Positions 7,267-15,963 of a stretch of 24,807 nucleotides of DNA are shown here, in pieces. Each line of letters opens with the position of its first letter. The stretch's first letter is position 1. A program made the translations under genes and the position numbers. The notes under the pieces are model-generated. The model was given only the letters and a program-made list of their open reading frames with translations. It was not told where the DNA came from and made no database searches. Where the stretch lies: assembly GCA_046539045.1 (NCBI GenBank), contig JBKHHU010000026.1, positions 1 to 24,807 of the forward strand, given 5' to 3'. The stretch comes from JBKHHU01 sp046539045 (GTDB lineage: Bacteria > Planctomycetota > Phycisphaerae > SM23-33).

Positions 7267-9465
7267 ATGGGCACGCACATTCGAGTAATCTTGGCTGGGT
7301 TGATCGTAACAGCCCTGTTCGCAGGAGTTTCGGGCGCTTGGGCGCAGGACACAGCCCCAGCCGCTACCGAGAATTCCGAAACGCCGAAGCAGCTCTGGGA
7401 CAGCTTGCTGTACGCGATCAACACCGCCAACGCCACAGTGGCCGAGTCCAGCGCCAAGTCACTGCTGGACGCCATAGAAAGCCCCCGTGAACTGTGGAAT
7501 CTTTCCTACGAGACTCGCAATTCGCAGAAGACTCTGGCTCGGGGAACGCGGCTGGAGGGTCTGGAAGACCTGATCAACGAGGTCCGCGCGACCATTGAGA
7601 AGGGCTATGAGCAGCGGCGTGCGGACCCGGAGGTCATCGGCGCCTCGATCGAGAGACTCGGCGGGTCGCTGCGGCAGTTCGAGTACGCCCGCGATCATCT
7701 CGAGGTCAGCGGGGAGTATGCTCTTCCGCAGTTGATCCAGAAGCTTTCGTCTCCGGACAGTTCCGAACGGCTGAAGAAGCGCATCGCGCTGGTTCTTCCG
7801 GAACTCGGGAAGGAAGCGGTTCGCGGTCTGACCGCGACGCTGAATTCCCGCGACCCCTATGTCTGTGAAGTCGCCGCCAACGCTCTGGGCGAGATCGGCT
7901 ACCCTCACGCGGTCCCGCAGCTGAAGGAGTTGATGGATCGCAAGGATCTCATCGAGCGGACCGAGCGGGCTGCCCGGGCTGCCCTGATCGCTTGCGGCGG
8001 TCGCCGGGCCCTGCAGAAGACCACGGCCCAGCTGTACTACGACCTGGCTGAACGCTACTACAGCGAAGGCGAATCGGTCCAGCCGGATCCGCGGTTCGAA
8101 ATGGGCAACGTCTGGAATTGGCAGGCCGGTGATACGGCCGAGACCAGCCGCCTCAACTACACCCCGGTTCCGCGGGAGATTTTCAGCGAAGTCTACGCCA
8201 TGCGGTATGCCCGCCGGGCCATCGATCACGAGGAAGAGTTCTCCGCAGCAGTTTCTCTTTGGTTGGCCGGCTACCTGAAGCGGGAAGCCCAGCTGCCCGA
8301 GAACGCGGTGGACCCGCTGATCAAGAAGGGTGATCCGTCGGCCTCGGCGTTCGCGTTGGCAGCCGGTGCAGGCTACCTCCAGGAAGTGCTGGCCCGGGCC
8401 CTGCGGGATGACAACGTCCCGGTCGCCATCGGTGCCATCGACGCGCTGTCCAGGACCAGCGGTTCCAGGAACCTCGTCAAGCCCATCGCCGGCGGCTCCC
8501 AGCCGCTGGTGCAGGCGTTGAGCTACCCGGACCGTCGCGTCCGTTTCACGGCGGCAGAGGCGCTGGCCAAGGCCTTGCCCGACAGGGCGTTCTCGGGCAG
8601 GTCGATGGTCATGACGGTCCTGATCGAGGCGGTGCGCCAGACCGGCGGGCAGAAGACCGCTCTGCTGATCACGACCGATCAGGAGCAGAAGAACAGGATT
8701 CAGGAGATGCTCCGCCGTGCGGACTGGAAGGTGATCCATGCTACCGGTGCAGCGGAGGGCCTCCAGGGCATCCGCCAGAACGCCGGAGCCGATTGCGTGC
8801 TGGTCGGCAGAGAGCCCGGACCGCGCGATGTCGTGCGGATGCTTCGCGAGGACGAGCGTCTCAGCGGTATGCCGGTGGTGGTCCTCAGCCGGCACAGCGA
8901 CTACAGGGAACTGGCTGAGCGGGACGCCCGGGTGATGCAGGTCGCTGCGGATGCCGAGAGCGAGCAACTGCTGCAGTCTGTTGCCAAAGCGTTGACTCTC
9001 GGGGCGGGCGAGCCGTTCTCCGAGGAAACCGCCAACCGGTGGGTCATTCGTGCAGCCGACGCCATCGAGGAGCTGGCCCAGACCGGCAACATCGTGCTGG
9101 ATTACCGCCGGGCCATCGACAGCCTCATCAGTGCCCGCAGCAGCCAGAGCCCGGACGTCCAGATCGCCGTGGCCAACGCGCTGGCCCCCATGCCCACCGA
9201 CAATGCCCAGAAGGGGCTGGTGGAGATGGGTGCCAACAGCAAGAATCCCGCCAACGTTCGCGTCGCGGCCTTCAAAGCGGGGACGCGGTCGGTCCGTCGC
9301 TTCGGGAACCTGCTGGGCGAAGAACAGGCCAAGACGATCGTCGCTGTGGTCACCGCGGCGGATTCGCCGGAACTGACCAAGGCGGCTTCGCAGCTGTTGG
9401 GAGCGCTGAATCTGCCGAGCGAGCAGATCAAACCGCTGATCCTCAACACCGACAACATGGACTGA
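7267..9465 (+). CDS. Exported HEAT-repeat protein with embedded pseudo-receiver domain
   Basis: The 732-residue product has a signal peptide (MGTHIRVILAGLIVTALFAGVSGAWAQ, cleavage after AQ about residue 27). Helical HEAT-like repeats (for example the segments with LPELGKEAVRGLTATL and ANALGEIGYPHAVPQLKELM) fill roughly residues 130-260 and 360-455, and again 590-725. Between them, at about 462-578, lies an alternating beta/alpha domain with the layout of a response-regulator receiver, but the acidic pocket reads LLITTD instead of a double Asp, the phosphoacceptor position is Gly514 (DCVLVG), and the conserved late Lys is absent. It should therefore not be phosphorylated. The role is unknown; repeat arrays suggest binding to another envelope protein. 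ATG 7267 is chosen over GTG 7255 because GGGAG lies just before it. It is monocistronic, between a strong promoter and a terminator. Confidence 0.85.
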   Translation: MGTHIRVILAGLIVTALFAGVSGAWAQDTAPAATENSETPKQLWDSLLYAINTANATVAESSAKSLLDAIESPRELWNLSYETRNSQKTLARGTRLEGLEDLINEVRATIEKGYEQRRADPEVIGASIERLGGSLRQFEYARDHLEVSGEYALPQLIQKLSSPDSSERLKKRIALVLPELGKEAVRGLTATLNSRDPYVCEVAANALGEIGYPHAVPQLKELMDRKDLIERTERAARAALIACGGRRALQKTTAQLYYDLAERYYSEGESVQPDPRFEMGNVWNWQAGDTAETSRLNYTPVPREIFSEVYAMRYARRAIDHEEEFSAAVSLWLAGYLKREAQLPENAVDPLIKKGDPSASAFALAAGAGYLQEVLARALRDDNVPVAIGAIDALSRTSGSRNLVKPIAGGSQPLVQALSYPDRRVRFTAAEALAKALPDRAFSGRSMVMTVLIEAVRQTGGQKTALLITTDQEQKNRIQEMLRRADWKVIHATGAAEGLQGIRQNAGADCVLVGREPGPRDVVRMLREDERLSGMPVVVLSRHSDYRELAERDARVMQVAADAESEQLLQSVAKALTLGAGEPFSEETANRWVIRAADAIEELAQTGNIVLDYRRAIDSLISARSSQSPDVQIAVANALAPMPTDNAQKGLVEMGANSKNPANVRVAAFKAGTRSVRRFGNLLGEEQAKTIVAVVTAADSPELTKAASQLLGALNLPSEQIKPLILNTDNMD

Positions 9466-9490
9466 TCAAAGCGTCAATTGAAGAGTTGGC

Positions 9491-9527
9491 AAAGCGGACG
9501 GTCCCGGTGTGGATCGTCCGCTTTCTT
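9491..9527 (+). terminator. Rho-independent terminator of the HEAT-repeat gene
   Basis: A perfect 10-bp stem, AAAGCGGACG (9491-9500) and CGTCCGCTTT (9515-9524), with a 14-nt loop lies about 25 nt after the stop codon; the T run is short (CTTTCTTG). Confidence 0.85.
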
Positions 9528-9855
9528 GCGCGCCGCCCGAGCGGTCGCCATGTGCGTCAGAATGCCTGCGCGGGCCTTTCAGTCGCTACGGCTTGGTGAG
9601 TCCGGTCCCCGTCGGCCCCGCTGTCTGCTTCTTCGTCCCTGTCGAGACTGCCCGCCGATCCTCCTCCGAAACCAATCCTTTGCCCATGCAGCGGTTATAT
9701 CGGACATCCGGTCAGTGCCGGCTGCCGCAACGGCTGAAAAACCGGCGCAATATCCTGCCTAAGCCATTGAAGAGGATATCATTAGATGGAAGTCTCAGCC
9801 GCGCTGGAGTTTGCGGAAGCTGCCAGTGCGGGGGAACCAGCAAAAAGAGGCGGCC
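9528..9855 (+). other. Non-coding region upstream of the transhydrogenase operon
   Basis: About 330 nt without a supportable gene on either strand. It should carry the promoter and leader of the pnt operon, but I see no pair of boxes close enough to consensus to place it. The only clear signal is AAGAGG just before the pntAA start. Confidence 0.4.
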
Positions 9856-11016
9856 ATGAGAATAGCGATTCTGAAGGAAATTGAGAAAGACGAAACGCGC
9901 GTCGCAGCGATCCCGGAGACGGTCAAGAAGCTGACGACTCCCGAGCAGCACGTGGTAGTGGAGAAGGGAGCCGGCGAAGCGGCGGGCATTTCGGACGCGG
10001 ATTTTGAAGCGGCAGGGGCCGAGATCGCCGAGCGGAAGGAGGCACTGGCCGAGGCCGATCTGGTCCTAAAGGTCCGGCCTCCGACGCAGGATGACCTGCT
10101 GGATCAGCACGAGGTGGACCTGATGGGCCAGGGCACGGCGCTGGTGGCCGCCTTCAGCCCGCGGACCAACGGCGAACTGGTCCGCAAGCTTGCCGAGGGG
10201 AAGATCTCCTCGTTCTCCATGGACGAAATCCCGCGAATCACCCGCGCCCAGTCGATGGACGTGCTCAGTTCGATGAGCACCATCGCCGGGTACAAGTCCG
10301 TGCTTCTGGCGGCGGGGCAAATGAGCAAGATGGTCCCGATGATGATGACCGCAGCGGGCACGATTCGCCCGTCCAAGGCGCTGATCATCGGTGCCGGGGT
10401 CGCCGGCTTGCAGGCCATCGCGACGGCCAAGCGCCTGGGGGCACAGGTCAAAGCCGTCGACGTTCGCCCGGCAGTGAAGGAGCAGGTGGAAAGCCTCGGG
10501 GCCAAGTTCATCCCGATGGAAGTGGAACACGAAGCCGAGGACGTCGGCGGGTACGCCAAGGATCTCGGCGAGGAGTTCTACAAGGGCGAGCAGGAGATTC
10601 TCGCCCCGCACGTCAAGGAAGCCGATCTCATCGTCACCACCGCGCTGATCCCCGGCAAGCCCGCACCCGTGCTGATCACCGAAGCGATGGTCCAGTCGAT
10701 GGATCCCGGATCGGTCATCGTCGACCTGGCGGCCATCGCGGGCGGCAACTGTACGCTCAGCGAGCACGGCAAGACCGTCGAAGCCCACGGGGTGAAGATC
10801 ATCGCTCCGGAGAATATCCCTGCCACAGTCTCGGTACACGCCTCCCAGATGTACGCCCGCAACGTGATGAACTTTCTGGCTGAGTTCGTCAAAGACGGGA
10901 AGATCGACATGGACATGGAAAATGAAGTCGTCGCCGGGACGCTGATCACCCACGACGGCAAGATCGTTCACGAACCGACACGCAAGGCTCTTGGCCTGAC
11001 GGAGGAAGAAGAATGA
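9856..11016 (+). CDS. pntAA: NAD(P) transhydrogenase subunit alpha, part 1 (NAD-binding domain I)
   Basis: This 386-residue protein is the soluble NAD(H)-binding component of proton-translocating transhydrogenase, which uses the proton gradient to pass hydride from NADH to NADP. It begins with the alanine dehydrogenase/PntA-type N-terminus MRIAILKEIEKDETRVAAIP. The nucleotide fold GAGVAGLQAIATAKRLGAQV lies near residues 179-198 with VDVRP at the end of the second strand, and the family segments TRAQSMDVLSSMSTIAGYKS and HEVDLMGQG are intact. There are no membrane helices, as expected for a split alpha chain. ATG 9856 is preferred to the upstream GTG 9811: GAGG lies 5 nt before it and homology starts there. 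The stop overlaps the pntAB start (ATGA), implying translational coupling. Confidence 0.96.
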   Translation: MRIAILKEIEKDETRVAAIPETVKKLTTPEQHVVVEKGAGEAAGISDADFEAAGAEIAERKEALAEADLVLKVRPPTQDDLLDQHEVDLMGQGTALVAAFSPRTNGELVRKLAEGKISSFSMDEIPRITRAQSMDVLSSMSTIAGYKSVLLAAGQMSKMVPMMMTAAGTIRPSKALIIGAGVAGLQAIATAKRLGAQVKAVDVRPAVKEQVESLGAKFIPMEVEHEAEDVGGYAKDLGEEFYKGEQEILAPHVKEADLIVTTALIPGKPAPVLITEAMVQSMDPGSVIVDLAAIAGGNCTLSEHGKTVEAHGVKIIAPENIPATVSVHASQMYARNVMNFLAEFVKDGKIDMDMENEVVAGTLITHDGKIVHEPTRKALGLTEEEE

Positions 11017-11306
11017 CTCTGATCATGGCAATCACCATTTTCGTTCTGGCGATGTTCGTCGGGTGGGAAATCATCGGAAAGGTGCCCACCACGCTGCACA
11101 CACCGCTGATGAGCGGATCCAACGCCATCAGCGGTATCACGATCATCGGCGCGATCCTTGTCAGCCGGATAGCCAGTCTGGACAGTGTGCAAGGCTGGCT
11201 GGGCGGAATCCTGTGCACGCTCGCGGTGGCCGCGGCCACCATTAACGTGGTGGGCGGCTATCTGGTAACCGATCGCATGCTCGGAATGTTCAAGCGCAGA
11301 AAGTAA
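11013..11306 (+). CDS. pntAB: NAD(P) transhydrogenase subunit alpha, part 2 (membrane domain)
   Basis: A 97-residue integral membrane protein with about three hydrophobic helices (residues 2-20, 37-52 and 62-85). The segment GKVPTTLHTPLMSGSNAISGI is the typical start of the membrane domain that, with the N-terminal half of PntB, forms the proton channel. It overlaps pntAA by 4 nt (ATGA) and lies 11 nt before pntB. The split of alpha into two proteins is known from Rhodospirillum-type transhydrogenases; E. coli has one fused PntA. Confidence 0.95.
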   Translation: MTLIMAITIFVLAMFVGWEIIGKVPTTLHTPLMSGSNAISGITIIGAILVSRIASLDSVQGWLGGILCTLAVAAATINVVGGYLVTDRMLGMFKRRK

Positions 11307-11317
11307 GGGGTCATTCG

Positions 11318-12721
11318 ATGATGCTCCCGGCTGAAACCAACATACTGGCGTTCGTATTGGCTCCGCAGTGGCAGGATCTGTTCTATCTTCTGGCGGCGGT
11401 GATGTTCATCATTGCCCTGAAAGCCCTTGGCTCGCCCCGCACGGCCCGGAAAGGCAACCTGATCGGGGCCATCGGCATGCTTCTCGCCGTGGTTGTGACG
11501 ATGCTCGCAGGCGAGCTGAGCTTCGTGTGGATCATCGCCGGGCTGGTCATCGGTGGGGTGATCGGAGCGTACCTGGCGCTGACGGTGCAGATGACGTCCA
11601 TGCCGCAGATGGTCGCGATGTTCAACGGGTTCGGTGGTCTTGCATCGGCACTGGTCGTGCTCGGCGAGGTCTTCGGGGCCAAAACGGTAGGACCCCGGTT
11701 GGCTGTGACGGTGGGCATTTCCACGCTGATCGGCTGGGTGACGTTCACCGGCTCGCTGATCGCCTTCGGCAAGCTGCAGGAGTTCGTCGTCTCGAGCCGA
11801 CCGATCACGTTCCCGCTGCAGAAGGTGGTCAACCTGGTTGTGCTGCTGGCGGCAGTGGCGATCATCGTGGTGGTGGGGTTCTTCCCCGAGATGCACTGGA
11901 TGATCATCCCGCTGGCCGTCATCGCTGCGATTCTCGGTGTGCTGTTCGTGATCCCGATCGGTGGTGCGGACATGCCGGTGGTGATCTCGCTGCTGAACAG
12001 TTATTCGGGTCTGGCGGCTGCGGCGACCGGGTTTGTCATCGGCAACGTCGGGCTGATCATCTCCGGTACGCTGGTGGGGGCCTCCGGAGTGATCCTGACC
12101 CGTCTGATGTGCGTGGCGATGAACCGTTCGCTGGCCAACGTGCTGTTCGGGGCTGTCGGCGGAGCGGGTACCGGGCCGGCCGGCGATAAGGCCAGCGTCA
12201 AACGCTACACCCCGGCCGATGCGGCGATGGTCATGGAGAACGCCAACATGGTCATCATCGTGCCCGGTTACGGCATGGCCGTCGCCCAGGCCCAGCACGC
12301 GGTCAAGGAAATGACCAACCTGCTGGAATCCAGGGGCGTGGAGGTGAAATTCGGCGTCCACCCCGTTGCCGGCAGAATGCCCGGGCACATGAACGTGCTT
12401 CTGGCGGAGGCGGAAGTGGACTACGACAAACTGCTGGACATGGAGGAGATCAACCCGGAATTCGAGCAGTGCGACGCGGTGTTCGTGCTCGGCGCGAATG
12501 ACGTGGTTAACCCGGTGGCCCGGCAGAAAACCGGCACGCCGCTGGACGGGATGCCGATCCTGAATGTCGACCACGCCCGCACCGTCATCATCAGCAAGCG
12601 AAGCCTCTCCCCGGGTTTCGCCGGAGTCGACAATCCGATGTTCTACGACGAGAAGACCATGATGGTCTTCGGGGATGGGAAAAAGACGGTCAATTCCATC
12701 GTGGCCGAGTTGAAGCAGTAA
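11318..12721 (+). CDS. pntB: NAD(P) transhydrogenase subunit beta
   Basis: The 467-residue product has about nine hydrophobic helices in residues 1-270 (membrane domain II, including the conserved MPQMVAMFNGFGGLASALV) and a soluble C-terminal NADP(H)-binding domain III from about residue 290. Domain III keeps GYGMAVAQAQHAVKEM, the GVHPVAGRMPGHMNVLLAEA segment, FVLGANDVVNP and the KRSLSPGFAGVDNP loop. It closes the pntAA-pntAB-pntB operon. ATG 11318 has AAGGGG 8 nt upstream. Full length for the family and no missing motif. Confidence 0.96.
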   Translation: MMLPAETNILAFVLAPQWQDLFYLLAAVMFIIALKALGSPRTARKGNLIGAIGMLLAVVVTMLAGELSFVWIIAGLVIGGVIGAYLALTVQMTSMPQMVAMFNGFGGLASALVVLGEVFGAKTVGPRLAVTVGISTLIGWVTFTGSLIAFGKLQEFVVSSRPITFPLQKVVNLVVLLAAVAIIVVVGFFPEMHWMIIPLAVIAAILGVLFVIPIGGADMPVVISLLNSYSGLAAAATGFVIGNVGLIISGTLVGASGVILTRLMCVAMNRSLANVLFGAVGGAGTGPAGDKASVKRYTPADAAMVMENANMVIIVPGYGMAVAQAQHAVKEMTNLLESRGVEVKFGVHPVAGRMPGHMNVLLAEAEVDYDKLLDMEEINPEFEQCDAVFVLGANDVVNPVARQKTGTPLDGMPILNVDHARTVIISKRSLSPGFAGVDNPMFYDEKTMMVFGDGKKTVNSIVAELKQ

Positions 12722-12744
12722 AACGTACGCACCTGGCGCCCAAT

Positions 12745-12779
12745 AAGACGCCGGGTTCCGGAAACCCGCCGTCTTGTTG
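12745..12779 (+). terminator. Terminator between pntB and transaldolase genes
   Basis: AAGACGCCGGGTT (12745-12757) pairs with AACCCGCCGTCTT (12763-12775) with one mismatch and a short loop, followed by GTTG. It lies between two convergent genes and may serve both. Confidence 0.7.
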
Positions 12780-12850
12780 CAAAACATCTTCTGATTACCA
12801 GACCTTCAGCTGATCACCGATCTGAACGTCTCGACCTGAATCCCATCATC

Positions 12851-14140
12851 TCACTTGCTGTACGTGCCCGAATCCCGCAGGATCTTCTCCACGTGGGCGT
12901 CCATTTCCTTCTGGTCGTTGGCAAAGTGGTTCAGGCCCGCCAGATTCATTAATGCATCCAAGCCGATGTCGTGCTTGTCCAGCGGCCGCTCCCAGTTGTC
13001 AAGCTTGGGGATCTTCCCTTCCTCGGCGCTGGTCTGCGTCTGCTGCTCGGTCCATCGCGGCATGAGATCCGCGCAGCCGTGTTCGTGGAAGAAGGTGACG
13101 AGGTCCTCATCGTTCATCGCGTCGATATTCTCCTTCTCCAGGGCGTTGACGCATTCGACGACGCTCTCATTGATGTCCCAGAGCGTATTGATCGAGTACT
13201 TCTCGGGCGTCATGTCGGCCTTGAACTCCGGCTTATAGGTCGCGTCGGTCTTGTCGTCGACCTGGTCGGCGGACATGCCGAGATCCTGGAACTGGCGGGC
13301 GACCTTCGGCGGCATGGTAATGACGTCAATTCCCGCCAGATCGCGGACCTGCTTGCCTTCACGGTAGCTGGCACCGATTTGCCTGGTCTGGATGTTCTCG
13401 CTGCGACGGAGCTTGCGGATCGCACGCTGGGAGGCGAGGGTCGCCCGTTCGCCGACCAGTTCGCCGTCGCCGAGATCATTGTTGCTCACGAAGCTGTTCA
13501 GGCGTCCCATGAACACGTTGACGAAACGCGGCGCCGCCAGCCGGGCCGTGATGTAGTTCTGACGGGCACCGAAGCCAAGTGTGTGGTTAACGGGGATTCC
13601 CTCGGAGGCGACTTTGCGCGTCGCGAGAATCCCTGCCGGCGTGTGCGGAATCTTCACGTAGAACCGCTCGGGGCAGATCTCGTGATAGCGTCGGGCGTAC
13701 TCCACGGAGCCGTCCAGATCGTGGGCCAGGTCGGTGTGTTCTTCCACGCTGACAAACGCGTCGAACTGTTCCACCAGTTTCAGCGCGTGCATCGCGTTGA
13801 GAATGAACGCGACCTCCAGCTTCATCTCCCGCTCGGACAGGTCATGCTTGCGCAGCATCTCCGCCGCCTGGGGGATGACCTCATCGTAGGTGCCTTTCTG
13901 GACCTCCTTGTTCAGAAGCGTGTTGTTGGTCGTCATGGCGGAGAATTCGCGGGTCCAGTTGTCACCGGCATCGTCGATGTCGCCGGTGTCCAGCCAGAGC
14001 TCGGTCCCCAGTTCGCGCAGTCGAGCCCAGAGCGGGTTGCTCTCGAACTGCTCCTGTTTCTCCCCGTAATGCGGCGTGAAATCTTTCTGGACAAATTGCT
14101 TTATCTCCTCGGCGAGTTCCGAGTGTAGCTTGATGGCCAT
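12851..14140 (-). CDS. tal: Transaldolase
   Basis: The 429-residue product belongs to the transaldolase family, which moves a dihydroxyacetone unit between sugar phosphates in the pentose phosphate pathway. The Schiff-base lysine is visible as Lys163 in FYVKIPHTPAG, followed by the family stretch GIPVNHTLGFGARQNYI and FVNVFMGRLNSFVSNN. It starts with a normal N-terminal segment leading to LWLDTGDI. It is longer than classical TalA/TalB (about 317), fitting the longer transaldolase-like type with a C-terminal helical extension. AGGA lies 9 nt before ATG 14140. It converges with the NADPH-linked pnt operon, which fits a shared redox role, although co-regulation is not shown. Cytoplasmic. Confidence 0.88.
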   Translation of the reverse strand: MAIKLHSELAEEIKQFVQKDFTPHYGEKQEQFESNPLWARLRELGTELWLDTGDIDDAGDNWTREFSAMTTNNTLLNKEVQKGTYDEVIPQAAEMLRKHDLSEREMKLEVAFILNAMHALKLVEQFDAFVSVEEHTDLAHDLDGSVEYARRYHEICPERFYVKIPHTPAGILATRKVASEGIPVNHTLGFGARQNYITARLAAPRFVNVFMGRLNSFVSNNDLGDGELVGERATLASQRAIRKLRRSENIQTRQIGASYREGKQVRDLAGIDVITMPPKVARQFQDLGMSADQVDDKTDATYKPEFKADMTPEKYSINTLWDINESVVECVNALEKENIDAMNDEDLVTFFHEHGCADLMPRWTEQQTQTSAEEGKIPKLDNWERPLDKHDIGLDALMNLAGLNHFANDQKEMDAHVEKILRDSGTYSK

Positions 14141-14296
14141 GTGCTTTTTCCTTTCGATGTATCGATCCGACGCAGGGAAATGCGCCCACTAGAAGGATAT
14201 GGCTGTCGGGCAGGGGCAATCAACCGCACCGGTAAGAGAGAATCGGCGCCGGTAGAGCAAGGGGAGGGAGTCGACGCGTCCGGTGGCGGGGGCGGC

Positions 14297-14623
14297 TCAG
14301 GCCAGCCAGCCCTTGCCGTCATCGCAAACGGGCGAGTCCGGGCAGGAGCTGTTCTCGCCCGATGGGGTGAATCCGCCGGAGCGGTTGGGCATGGCCAGGA
14401 TCGTCGTAGGGTACCAGGAGCCCTTGCGGCGCCGGTTGTAGCGGTGCAGAACGCACATCGTCTGGGCGCACCGGCCGTTGTCCTGTCCGCACCGGGCGCG
14501 GGCCAGCACGAAGTTACCGTCGTGGCCGAGCAGGTACTCTCCCGAATCGTCGCAGTCGTACATTCCGCGCACCAGGGCGTGCGACTGCGGACAGCCGATC
14601 AGGATGGGCTTCTGCTTGCTCAT
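14297..14623 (-). CDS. Small cysteine-rich protein of unknown function
   Basis: I do not recognise this 108-residue product. It has seven cysteines (11, 24, 45, 52, 57, 94, 100), the central three in a CGQDNGRCAQTMC arrangement, and several His, so metal binding or disulfides are possible. The middle has a basic RYNRRRKGSWYP patch. No signal peptide or membrane helix is seen. ATG 14621-14623 is preferred; an upstream TTG at 14686 would add 21 residues of low-complexity sequence. The ribosome site is modest. It lies 156 nt upstream of the transaldolase gene on the same strand and is divergent from the HD-GYP gene. The frame has typical codon bias, which supports it as real. Confidence 0.65.
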   Translation of the reverse strand: MSKQKPILIGCPQSHALVRGMYDCDDSGEYLLGHDGNFVLARARCGQDNGRCAQTMCVLHRYNRRRKGSWYPTTILAMPNRSGGFTPSGENSSCPDSPVCDDGKGWLA

Positions 14624-14765
14624 GTCTCTGTTTTCCGTATCGGCAGCGGGGGCCGCCGGATTTGAGCATTTCTCTCGCTTGCTCAAGCCGTCGATCAGCC
14701 GGTCCGATTCATGGGCGAAGCTGAATCCTGTCTACGTTGGGCGTTGTTCGACCGGCGGGGCTTCG

Positions 14766-14795
14766 TTTGCCCGGCCGGGAGGCACATCGTATAGT
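14766..14795 (+). promoter_or_regulatory. Possible promoter of the HD-GYP gene
   Basis: TTTGCC (14766-14771) and TATAGT (14790-14795) are 18 nt apart; the -10 box is good and the -35 poor. Transcription would start about 27 nt before the ATG, leaving room for the GGAG ribosome site. Confidence 0.3.
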
Positions 14796-14828
14796 CCCGT
14801 CAAACCGGTTGACTATGGGAGATACTGC

Positions 14829-15665
14829 ATGCGTGCCGGAGAAATCCGTTTCTCGGCCTGGCCGATAATCCGCTCGGTTTTGCTGTTCATGATCGGGACG
14901 ATTCTCTGCCTGGGCCTGATCGCCAGAAGCTCCGATTCGACGGAAATGATCTTCTCAGCAAGCCTTATCGTGCTCTTTGCGGGGCTGGCCGGTCTGCGGA
15001 TCCACCAGTCACTTCGCGATATGGTCCGGCGGTCGGAGTTGATCAGCATCGGTGCGCGCCAGGCGGAGGGGCATTACGTCGACGTGCTCAGGCGGATCGT
15101 GCTTTCCGGAGAGGCCCGCGAAGAATACCACTACGGGCACAGCGCGAATGTGGCGAGGCTTGCCCGCCGGATCGGTGAGAAGATGGGCCTGTCCGCACGA
15201 CATTGCGACAGACTCGAACTGGCCGGCGAACTGCACGATATCGGCATGCTCTCGGTACCGGAGGAGATCCTTCGCGGCCGGGGGCCGATCAGTGTCCAAA
15301 AGTATCATCGCGTCCAGCAGCACGCGAACGTCGGTTATGAAATCCTTCAGCCGCTGCCGTCACTGGCGGATATTCTTCCGGCGGTGCGGAGCCACCACGA
15401 GCGGATGAACGGGACCGGATACCCCGACGGCCTGCGGGGCGAGGATATCCCGCTGGATGCCCGCATTCTGGCCGTGGCGGACTCGTATGAAGCGATGACG
15501 CATGACCGGCCTCATCGGGCAGCGATGACCTCTCTGGCAGCGATGGACGAACTGGAGCGATGCACCCCGGCTGGGTATGACCCGGAAGTGGTGGAGGCGC
15601 TGGCCCAGGTGATCAATCTGTCCGGCCTGCAGGAAGCGATGACCCCGGCGATGGTCGGCGCATAG
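14829..15665 (+). CDS. Membrane-anchored HD-GYP domain protein (probable c-di-GMP phosphodiesterase)
   Basis: The 278-residue product has two hydrophobic helices near residues 11-31 and 37-54, then a cytoplasmic HD-GYP domain. The metal and signature residues are present: His in HYGHSANVARLA, His136-Asp137 in LHDIGMLSVPEEIL, His in QQHANVGYEIL, HHERMNGTGYPDGL, and Asp in AVADSYEAMTHDRPHR. HD-GYP proteins linearise cyclic di-GMP and so lower the signal that favours biofilm growth. No sensory domain is visible beyond the helices. ATG 14829 is preferred to the ORF's far upstream start because GGGAG lies 8 nt before it and the upstream part overlaps the opposite gene. The gene ends convergent with csrA, sharing a terminator. 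Confidence 0.9.
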   Translation: MRAGEIRFSAWPIIRSVLLFMIGTILCLGLIARSSDSTEMIFSASLIVLFAGLAGLRIHQSLRDMVRRSELISIGARQAEGHYVDVLRRIVLSGEAREEYHYGHSANVARLARRIGEKMGLSARHCDRLELAGELHDIGMLSVPEEILRGRGPISVQKYHRVQQHANVGYEILQPLPSLADILPAVRSHHERMNGTGYPDGLRGEDIPLDARILAVADSYEAMTHDRPHRAAMTSLAAMDELERCTPAGYDPEVVEALAQVINLSGLQEAMTPAMVGA

Positions 15666-15669
15666 AAAA

Positions 15670-15696
15670 GCGGCTGGGAACTCGGCGCCCAGCCGC
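15670..15696 (-). terminator. Rho-independent terminator of csrA
   Basis: GCGGCTGGG (15670-15678) and CCCAGCCGC (15688-15696) form a perfect 9-bp stem. On the reverse strand it is followed by TTTTCT, so it ends csrA transcripts; on the forward strand it may also help stop HD-GYP read-through. Confidence 0.8.
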
Positions 15697-15717
15697 GAAA
15701 ATTCCGCAGAATCCGGC

Positions 15718-15963
15718 TCAGGAGGTTTTTTTCTTCTGAGCCTTCCTCTTGGCGAGCGATTCAACCTTCGCGTCGTCGCCTTCCTTCCCGTGCTCTTTGG
15801 CTTCACGTTTGATCGCTTCGTACACTTCTTTGCGATGGACGGGAATATGGGCGGGGGCATTGATGCCCAATCTGACTTTCTCACCACGAATGTCGACGAC
15901 CGTGATTTCGATGTCGTCGCCGATCATGATTGTCTCATCACGCTGTCTGGACAGCACCAGCAT
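15718..15963 (-). CDS. csrA: Carbon storage regulator CsrA
   Basis: The 81-residue product starts with the invariant MLVLSRQRDETIMIGDDIEI and continues with VVDIRGEKVRLGINAPAHIPVHRKEVYEAI, the full CsrA fold. Arg in LVLSRQ and Arg in VHRKEV, used to bind RNA GGA motifs, are present. CsrA binds the ribosome site of target mRNAs and changes translation or stability, controlling carbon flow, motility and biofilm growth. The C-terminal 30 residues are a Lys-rich tail (ending AKRKAQKKKTS), longer than in E. coli CsrA. ATG 15963 has AAGGAAGGAG 7 nt upstream; those two GGA triplets overlap the ribosome site and are possible autoregulatory binding sites. The annotated longer start (16056) lacks support. 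In some bacteria csrA sits by fliW; here it does not. Confidence 0.96.
   Translation of the reverse strand: MLVLSRQRDETIMIGDDIEITVVDIRGEKVRLGINAPAHIPVHRKEVYEAIKREAKEHGKEGDDAKVESLAKRKAQKKKTS

Noticed and set aside
7459..8967. 502-codon reverse frame opposite the HEAT-repeat gene
   Set aside because: Composition typical of antisense in GC-rich DNA and no ribosome site; the forward gene is well supported.
11258..12787. 509-codon reading frame on the reverse strand opposite pntB
   Set aside because: It is rich in His, Asp, Arg and Gln with no family motif, and the forward frame is clearly pntB; it is a shadow due to high GC.
14478..14828. N-terminal extension of the HD-GYP gene
   Set aside because: It overlaps the reverse-strand cysteine-rich gene and has no ribosome site; a good one precedes 14829.
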